Shown piece by piece: positions 58,577 to 64,000 of a DNA stretch of 64,000 nt (position 1 is its first letter; the number at the start of each line of letters is the position of its first letter). The translations under genes and the position numbers were made by a program. The stretch lies in the NCBI RefSeq assembly GCF_029989365.1, contig NZ_JAPRAQ010000002.1, forward strand, positions 496,001 to 560,000, read 5' to 3'. This stretch comes from Bradyrhizobium sp. Arg816. GTDB lineage: Bacteria > Pseudomonadota > Alphaproteobacteria > Rhizobiales > Xanthobacteraceae. The notes under the pieces are model-generated. The model saw nothing but the letters and a program-made list of their open reading frames with translations, had not been told where the DNA came from and did no database searches.

Positions 58577-58858
58577 GAGTCGAGACTGGCTTGAGGAACC
58601 CGGGATTCGGACTGGGCGTTGCGGCGATCGGCCGGCAATGACGATTGACCTGGAATCCCCCGGGATTTGCAATGTCCGCCGCGCACAAAGCGGTGGATTG
58701 CCGCTTTGCTGCGCGGACTGACTATCATTTGGGCATTCCGTGGAACAGCAAATTAAGCAGGCGTTAGGCGGAATCTTCGAAAAAGACTCGTATTCGATCT
58801 GTAATTTGTTGTTCCGGGTTCGTTGCAGATCTGGCCTCATTGCCAAGGGAAGTCCCCG

Positions 58859-59935
58859 ATGTCTGCTGCGCTGGGTCTGAAAGCCAAGCCGATCGCCTCC
58901 GAACCCGCAGATGATGATTCCGACATCTCCGCGCTGATCAATCGCCTCACCGCGGAGGTCAACCAGATCGCGGTCGACAAGACCAAGGCGATCCAGCAGA
59001 TCACCAACCAGATGAAAATGCTGGCGCTCAACGCGCTGATCGAGAGCTCGCGCGCCGGCGCGCAGGGCGCGGGCTTCGCTGTGGTGGCGCAGGAGGTGCG
59101 CGGCGTCGGCCAGCAGGTCGAAACCATCGCGCGCGAGCTCGAGAGCCAGCTGACGAAGCGCACCGGCGATCTCGTCGCCTCGATCGACCGCATGAGCCAG
59201 CGCTCGCGCGGCGAGCGCATGGTCGACCTGTCGCTCAACGCCATCGAGCTGATCGATCGCAATCTCTATGAACGCACCTGCGACGTGCGCTGGTGGGCAA
59301 CCGACTCCGCCGTGGTCGATTGCGCGGCCTCGCCGAGCGCCGTAGCCGTCTCCCATGCCTCGCAGCGCCTCGGCGTGATCCTCGGCGCCTACACCGTCTA
59401 TCTCGACCTCTGGCTCTGCGATCTCGACGGCAATGTCATCGCCAACGGCCGCTCCGACCGCTTTCGCGTCGTCGGCCAGAACGTCGCCCACACAAAGTGG
59501 TTTCGCGAGGCGCGAACCTTGCGCTCCGGCGACGACTATGTCGCCGGTGACGTCGAGAACCAGCCGCTGCTCGGCAATGCGCAGGTCGCGACCTATTGTG
59601 CCAGCGTCCGCGCCGGCGGCCAGGCCAACGGCGCGCCGATCGGCGTGCTCGCCATCCATTTCGACTGGGAGGCACAGGCCCGCGCCATCGTGCAGGGCGT
59701 GCGCGTCGGCGACAGCGACAAGGCGCGCGTGTTGCTGGTCGACTCCAATCTGCGTGTCATCGCGGCTTCCGACGGCCAGGGAATTTTGAGCGAGCGCATC
59801 TCGATCTCGCTTAACGGCCAGCGCTCCGGATTCTATCACGACCGCACGGGCGCGCTGGTCGCGTTCCATGCGACCCCAGGCTACGAGACTTATCGCGGCC
59901 TCGGCTGGTACGGCGTGATCGTCTGCGGAGCATGA
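58859..59935 (+). CDS. soluble chemoreceptor-like protein with C-terminal sensor domain
   Basis: A 358-residue cytosolic protein. The N-terminal part carries the conserved hairpin of MCP signalling domains: LNALIESSRAGAQGAGFAVV, then AQEVRGVGQQVETIARELES. A helical linker and a Cache/PAS-like sensor domain follow (about residues 150-358: YTVYLDLWLCDLDGNVIANG, then GVLAIHFDWEAQARAIVQGV). The usual order is sensor first, signalling second, so the domains are inverted and there is no membrane segment. It might couple to CheA-like kinases or form arrays. Divergent from recJ. Start at 58859. Confidence 0.8.
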   Translation: MSAALGLKAKPIASEPADDDSDISALINRLTAEVNQIAVDKTKAIQQITNQMKMLALNALIESSRAGAQGAGFAVVAQEVRGVGQQVETIARELESQLTKRTGDLVASIDRMSQRSRGERMVDLSLNAIELIDRNLYERTCDVRWWATDSAVVDCAASPSAVAVSHASQRLGVILGAYTVYLDLWLCDLDGNVIANGRSDRFRVVGQNVAHTKWFREARTLRSGDDYVAGDVENQPLLGNAQVATYCASVRAGGQANGAPIGVLAIHFDWEAQARAIVQGVRVGDSDKARVLLVDSNLRVIAASDGQGILSERISISLNGQRSGFYHDRTGALVAFHATPGYETYRGLGWYGVIVCGA

Positions 59936-60015
59936 CGACATCATCGCGTGATCTGTGAGCGGGGCAGCGTGACCGTCGAATGATGGTCGTGCCGTGATGC
60001 GGAGCGACTTGCGGC

Positions 60016-60774
60016 CTATCCGAGATAACCAGACACGCCGTCCCACAACAGCTTCAACGCCGTCACGGCCAGCAAGCCATGGCACGCCCGGTAGATCTGC
60101 CGCTGGTCCAGCTTTCCGTGCAGCCGCCAGCCGAGCCAGACGCCGCTGGGAATGGCAAGGAGGCACGCCGCCATCACGATCCAGACGTTGCCCGCCGGCC
60201 GCACCAGCAACAGCCAAGGTACCGCCTTGATCGCGTTGCCGACGGTGAAGAACAGGCTCGTCGTTCCCGCGTAGACCTCCTTGCTGAGGCCAAGCGGCAG
60301 GAGGTACATCGCCAGCGGCGGTCCGCCGGAATGCGCTACCATGGTCGTGACACCCGAGGCAAGACCGGCAGCAACCGCCTTCGGCGAGGAGCGCGGACGA
60401 ATTACCACCTTCGGATCACGCACGAGCCATATGCCAACGAAGCTCAACGTCACGACTGCCATCACGATCGCGACGGCGCGATGGTCCAATACACGGAACA
60501 AGAGGTAGCCGAGGGCAATGCCGATCACGAGCCCGGGCAACAGCAGCACCAGGTCCGGCTTCGACCATGTCGAGGGCTTCCAGTAGCGCAGCGCGAACAG
60601 GTCCATGGCGATGAAGAGCGGCGCGAGCAGGCCGCCCGCCGTGACCGGATCCATCACGCACGACAGCAACGGAATGCCGACGATGGAGAAGCCGCCGCCG
60701 AATGCGCCCTTCATGAAGCAGATCAGGAAGACGCCGGAAAAGGCGATGATCACCGTGGCGACCGTCAAATCCAT
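60016..60774 (-). CDS. TauE/SafE-family membrane permease
   Basis: A 252-residue permease with eight or more hydrophobic segments. Family stretches: GAFGGGFSIVGIPLLSCVMD, PGLVIGIALGYLLFRVLDHR and GLASGVTTMVAHSGGPPLAM (the second glycine-rich repeat). Such proteins export or import sulphite, sulphoacetate or other anions; the substrate cannot be read here. ATG 60774 is preceded by GGAG. A small gene at 60849-61022 lies on the same strand upstream. Confidence 0.9.
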   Translation of the reverse strand: MDLTVATVIIAFSGVFLICFMKGAFGGGFSIVGIPLLSCVMDPVTAGGLLAPLFIAMDLFALRYWKPSTWSKPDLVLLLPGLVIGIALGYLLFRVLDHRAVAIVMAVVTLSFVGIWLVRDPKVVIRPRSSPKAVAAGLASGVTTMVAHSGGPPLAMYLLPLGLSKEVYAGTTSLFFTVGNAIKAVPWLLLVRPAGNVWIVMAACLLAIPSGVWLGWRLHGKLDQRQIYRACHGLLAVTALKLLWDGVSGYLG

Positions 60775-60848
60775 CTGCGCATCTCCATGATCGTCACGCT
60801 CGCGCCTCGGCGCCGCGTCACGTCGAAACATCGCGGGCGAGACTCGGC

Positions 60849-61022
60849 TCAGGTAGTCCTGACGTCGTCATCGGTTGCTGGTGGGCCGGCGTCGGTCGAC
60901 GTCGCTTGCGAGGTTCGAGGCGGCTCGGCCTTCCGCTGGAAAAAGAGGCCGGGCAGCACTGAAGGCAGGCCAAAGGTCATTCCGAGGAATGCCAGAAACA
61001 CATCAAGATAATTCATGCTCAT
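60849..61022 (-). CDS. small membrane protein, 57 aa
   Basis: The ATG at 61022 (or 61016) opens NYLDVFLAFLGMTFGLPSVL, a hydrophobic helix, then PGLFFQRKAEPPRTSQAT and a Thr/Asp-rich tail. It probably sits at the membrane. It ends 75 bases before the permease start and could be co-transcribed with it. Confidence 0.55.
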   Translation of the reverse strand: MSMNYLDVFLAFLGMTFGLPSVLPGLFFQRKAEPPRTSQATSTDAGPPATDDDVRTT

Positions 61023-61388
61023 TCTGTTGCTCCGCTTTGTCGAGCGCGACCACCTCTCGGTGCATTTGAGGGTCGGTGCGGCGCAATATGAACCGGTACA
61101 TATCTCAGTACACTAAGAACATTGATCTCGGTGCAATTTAGCCGCCTCCGCACGAGCAGAGCAGATGCAGCAAACTTTTGCGTTGGGCTTCGATCCGACC
61201 GCGGCAGGCGCGGCGTCCCCCCGTCGCAACGAGTCTCTGAAGCATTTTCCGGCAAAGCAGGCCGGTTACAGGCAAGAGCTCGCCGCATTGCTCGGCTAAG
61301 CTGCGCTTCGCATCACGTTGGGCGACGTGACGTGATCGGTTCACGGACCTGGATCACTCACGCTCGTCACATGCCGAGGAGACATGCC

Positions 61389-62132
61389 ATGAAGATCGTC
61401 GTGATCGGCGGGACCGGATTGATCGGATCCAAGCTCGTGACGAAGTTGAACCAACACGGCCACGAGGCCGTTGCAGCCTCGCCGAAATCAGGCGTGAACG
61501 CCGTGACCGGGGAAGGCCTCGCAGCAGCGCTGGCTGGCGCGGATGTTGTCGTCGACGTCGCCAACGCGCCGTCCTGGGAGCCCGCCGCCGTGCTCGATTT
61601 CTTCCAGCGCTCGAGCACAAACCTCATCGCGGCAGAGGCGGCAGCAGCCGTGAATCATCACGTGGCGCTGTCGATCGTGGGGACCGAACGGTCGCCCGAC
61701 AACGGCTATTTTCGGGCCAAGCTCGCCCAGGAGACCATCATCAAATCGTCTTCCGTCCCCTACTCCATCGTTCGTGCCACCCAGTTCTTCGAATTCCTCG
61801 GCGCCATCGCCGATACGGCTGTGGTCGAAGGAAAGATCGTCGTCCCGTCCGCACTGTTTCAGCCGATCGCCGCCGAAGACGTAGCTGATCGCCTCGCGGA
61901 GGTCGCCATGGGCCGGCCGCTCAACGGCACCATCGATATCGCAGGACCCGAGAAGGCCCCCTTCAATGAATTCATTGCGCGGCGCCTGAAGGCGTCCGGC
62001 GACGCCCGACCGGTGGTGGGAGACCCGAAGGCACCGTACTACGGCGCCCCCATCGACGACACATCGCTGAACCCGCTCGGCGAGGCGCGGCTTGGAAAAA
62101 CGTCGCTCGCAACATGGCTCGCAAGGCTCTGA
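61389..62132 (+). CDS. NAD(P)-binding SDR-like (NmrA-type) protein
   Basis: A 247-residue atypical short-chain dehydrogenase/reductase of the NmrA or YwnB type. The first residues hold the nucleotide-binding GGTGLIGSKLVTKL, followed by GADVVVDVANAPSWE, YFRAKLAQETIIKSSSVPYS and RATQFFEFLGAI. The usual catalytic Tyr-Lys pair is partly kept as Y-x-x-x-K. Substrate unknown; some relatives only bind NADPH. It is followed after 50 bases by the cupin gene on the same strand, so the pair is probably an operon. Confidence 0.88.
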   Translation: MKIVVIGGTGLIGSKLVTKLNQHGHEAVAASPKSGVNAVTGEGLAAALAGADVVVDVANAPSWEPAAVLDFFQRSSTNLIAAEAAAAVNHHVALSIVGTERSPDNGYFRAKLAQETIIKSSSVPYSIVRATQFFEFLGAIADTAVVEGKIVVPSALFQPIAAEDVADRLAEVAMGRPLNGTIDIAGPEKAPFNEFIARRLKASGDARPVVGDPKAPYYGAPIDDTSLNPLGEARLGKTSLATWLARL

Positions 62133-62182
62133 GGGTCCGCCGGACCTTCCATCACGACAACCACTGCAATGAAGGAAATCCC

Positions 62183-62596
62183 ATGCGCAGATTGCTGATC
62201 GCAACGGCGGTTTATGCCGCATCAGTCCTGACGGGCCATGCGGCCGAACCGGCACCTCTGGCCAAAGTGACGGTCGTGTTCGACCAGGCGCTGCCGAACG
62301 TCCCAGGCAAGAGCATGAAGGGCGTGCTGGTCGAGTATGGTCCCGGCGGCTCCTCGCCGGCCCACATGCATCCGCGCTCCGCATTCATCTATGCGACCAT
62401 CCTGGAAGGAGCGATCCGCAGTCAGGTCAATGACGACCCCGCCAAGGTCTATCGCAAAGGAGAGAATTTCTTCGAAAAGCCCGGCGACCGTCACGCCATA
62501 AGTGCGAATGCCAGCGATACCGAACCTGCGAAGCTGCTGGCCGTCTTCGTCGTGGATTCAGCAGACAAGGAGCTGGTCACGCCGATCACGAAGTAG
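62183..62596 (+). CDS. exported cupin-domain protein
   Basis: A 137-residue protein with signal peptide RRLLIATAVYAASVLTGHAA and a cupin barrel: LVEYGPGGSSPAHMHPRSAF (His metal pair) and GENFFEKPGDRHAISANASD. The same layout as 51050-51553 makes the two paralogues. In relatives the role is usually sensing or enzymatic protection against oxidants; here it is unknown. It lies after the NmrA-type gene. Confidence 0.87.
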   Translation: MRRLLIATAVYAASVLTGHAAEPAPLAKVTVVFDQALPNVPGKSMKGVLVEYGPGGSSPAHMHPRSAFIYATILEGAIRSQVNDDPAKVYRKGENFFEKPGDRHAISANASDTEPAKLLAVFVVDSADKELVTPITK

Positions 62597-62605
62597 CACT
62601 GGCCG

Positions 62606-63610
62606 TCACGCAGCGCGGCGCGCGGCCATCTCCGCGGCGAGCAACAACGCGGCGCGGCTGGCGCCGATCGACGCGATGCCTCGCCCTGCGATGTCGTAGG
62701 CGGTGCCGTGCGCGGGCGTGCAGATCGGGAATGGGAAGCCACCGAGCAAGGTGACGCCGCGATCGAAGCCCATCAGCTTCATCGCGATCTGGCCCTGGTC
62801 GTGATACATCGTCAGCACCGCATCGAAGGCGCCGCCCTTGGCGCGCAGAAACACGGTGTCGGCCGGGAACGGCCCCTCGGCAGCGATGCCCTCGCGCTGG
62901 CCGGCCGCGACCACGGGCGCGATGACATCGATCTCTTCGCGGCCAAAATTGCCGCCATCGCCGGCATGTGGATTGAGACCCGCGACCGCGATGCGCGGTC
63001 GCGCGAAGCCGGCATTGCGCATGCAGGCGTCGGTCAGCTTGAGCGCGCGATGGATGCGATCGCTGGACAGCCGCGCGGCGACGTCCTTGAGCGGAATGTG
63101 GGAGGTGACCCGTGCGTTCCAGAGCTGATCCAGAACGTTGAATTCGCTCGCCGCCGTCTTGAGCCCGACCACCTCGGCTGAAAATGCGATCTCGTCGTCA
63201 TATTCGGCGCGGGCGAGCCGCATCGCCTGCTTGTTGAAGGGGGTGAAGCAGACGGCATCGACGCGGCCGTCGCGACCGAGTTCGAGCGCATGCTTGTAGT
63301 TGGCGAGCGCGAAGCTGCCGCCGGAAAGGGTCGCGGTTTTCGGTTCGACCTCTTTAAGATCGAGATGCCCGAGATCGACGAACAGCGCATCGCCCTCCGT
63401 CGCGCGAAAGTCGGCTCCCTGCTCCACTGTCTTCAGCTCCGGCTTGATGCCGGCGACGCGCGCGCCTTCGTCGAAGATGCGGCGGTCGCCGATCACGACG
63501 AGACGGCTGCGGGCGCGGATGTCGTCCTGCGCCACGAGCTTGGCGGTCAACTCCGGGCTGATGCCGGCGGGATCTCCCATCGCCAGCGCAATGAGCGGCT
63601 TTGCAGTCAT
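62606..63610 (-). CDS. PdxA-family 4-phosphate dehydrogenase
   Basis: A 334-residue NAD-dependent dehydrogenase of the PdxA family, with MGDPAGISPELTAKLV, metal-binding His in VTSHIPLKDV, and GLNPHAGDGGNFGREEIDVI, then MYHDQGQIAMKLMGFD. PdxA proper oxidises 4-hydroxythreonine 4-phosphate in vitamin B6 synthesis. Here the gene overlaps a tripartite tricarboxylate transporter gene by four bases, so a PdxA2-type enzyme for erythronate or threonate 4-phosphate catabolism fits better. That choice is inference from context. Confidence 0.9.
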   Translation of the reverse strand: MTAKPLIALAMGDPAGISPELTAKLVAQDDIRARSRLVVIGDRRIFDEGARVAGIKPELKTVEQGADFRATEGDALFVDLGHLDLKEVEPKTATLSGGSFALANYKHALELGRDGRVDAVCFTPFNKQAMRLARAEYDDEIAFSAEVVGLKTAASEFNVLDQLWNARVTSHIPLKDVAARLSSDRIHRALKLTDACMRNAGFARPRIAVAGLNPHAGDGGNFGREEIDVIAPVVAAGQREGIAAEGPFPADTVFLRAKGGAFDAVLTMYHDQGQIAMKLMGFDRGVTLLGGFPFPICTPAHGTAYDIAGRGIASIGASRAALLLAAEMAARRAA

Positions 63611-64000
63611 ATGATCACCTTCTCCTGGGCCGTCGTCTCAGCCGTTGGGGATATGGGTTTGCGCCAGGGGCGCGCGAGCTGCAATGCGAGCGGAAGCAGC
63701 AGCAGTGCGATGCCGGCCACGATCAGGCACGTCACCAGCTTGTTCGCAAAGAAGATCCCGAGCGATCCCTTCGACATCAGCATCGATTGCCGGAACGCAT
63801 CCTCGGCCTTGTCGCCGATGACGATCGCGAGCACCAGCGGCGCCAGCGGATAGAACAGCTTCTTGAAGAGATAGCCGACGATCCCGAAGCCGAGCATCAT
63901 GACCACGTCGAGATAGGAGTTCGACACCGAATAGGCACCAACGACGCAGATGATCACGATCAGGGGCGCGATCACCACGAAGGGAATCCGCATCAAGGCC
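63607..64000 (-). CDS. tripartite tricarboxylate transporter large permease (TctA), partial
   Basis: Only the C-terminal about 130 residues are inside the window; the gene continues past 64000. Hydrophobic segments (VVIAPLIVIICVVGAYSVSN; MMLGFGIVGYLFKKLFYPLA) and LAIVIGDKAEDAFRQSML match the end of TctA proteins. TctA with TctB and a periplasmic TctC imports carboxylates. It overlaps the PdxA-family start by ATGA, so the two are co-translated. Confidence 0.85.
   Translation of the reverse strand, partial: ALMRIPFVVIAPLIVIICVVGAYSVSNSYLDVVMMLGFGIVGYLFKKLFYPLAPLVLAIVIGDKAEDAFRQSMLMSKGSLGIFFANKLVTCLIVAGIALLLLPLALQLARPWRKPISPTAETTAQEKVII

Noticed and set aside
58577-60217. A frame open for more than 1,100 codons that joins recJ to sequence upstream
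   Set aside because: It is the antisense of the chemoreceptor-like and permease region; RecJ homology starts at 58576 and the extension has low-complexity composition.

Overview
The window reads as chromosome of an alphaproteobacterium, most likely Bradyrhizobium or a close relative in the Nitrobacteraceae. The reasons are the GC-rich coding style, a ROSE-type thermosensor in front of an Hsp20 gene, several small proteins I associate with rhizobia (a small basic protein, DUF2934, HU, PilZ proteins), MASE4-type histidine kinase architecture, and dispersed palindromic repeats. Species cannot be assigned from the sequence alone.

Bases 1-17,400 look accessory. They hold an orphan LigD-type DNA ligase, an Hsp20 gene, a run of small unknown genes, and a prophage remnant on the minus strand (small-terminase-like protein, large ejection-type virion protein, collagen/beta-helix tail fibre). 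Next come an RlpA-like protein, an exported unknown, and a tight three-gene minus-strand operon (metallophosphoesterase, CHAT protease, membrane-anchored STAND NTPase) whose reading frames overlap by ATGA at both junctions. The 3' end of a tRNA-Pro(UGG) gene faces this region, as expected for an integrated element. This operon is my best candidate for an undescribed conflict or defence system.

Bases 17,400-29,000 mix core genes (DUF192, double cold-shock protein, Sir2 deacetylase, HU, proline iminopeptidase) with many short exported or hypothetical genes. Several strong hairpin-plus-T-tract terminators and decayed gene copies lie among them. Bases 29,000-35,000 are patchy: five copies of a palindromic repeat separate single genes (a trypsin-fold protein that has lost His and Ser, a helical unknown, an exported pair), with a remnant of a REP-associated transposase between two copies. 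A sensor kinase gene is enclosed by a 22-bp inverted repeat.

Bases 35,000-64,000 are mostly housekeeping: glyoxalase I, GST, tRNA-Glu, PilZ proteins, acyl-CoA desaturase, PrsW protease, HdeD protein and aroG. The aroG gene has an aromatic-rich leader peptide and a complete-looking attenuator. Then follow the EF-P modification genes epmB-epmA divergent from efp, an M23 peptidase, a cupin/AhpD pair divergent from a MarR regulator with a palindromic operator, an MltB-type transglycosylase, class II aldolase, SDR, recJ, a soluble chemoreceptor-like protein, a TauE-type permease, an NAD(P)-binding protein with a cupin, and a PdxA-family gene overlapping a tripartite tricarboxylate transporter gene that runs off the right edge.
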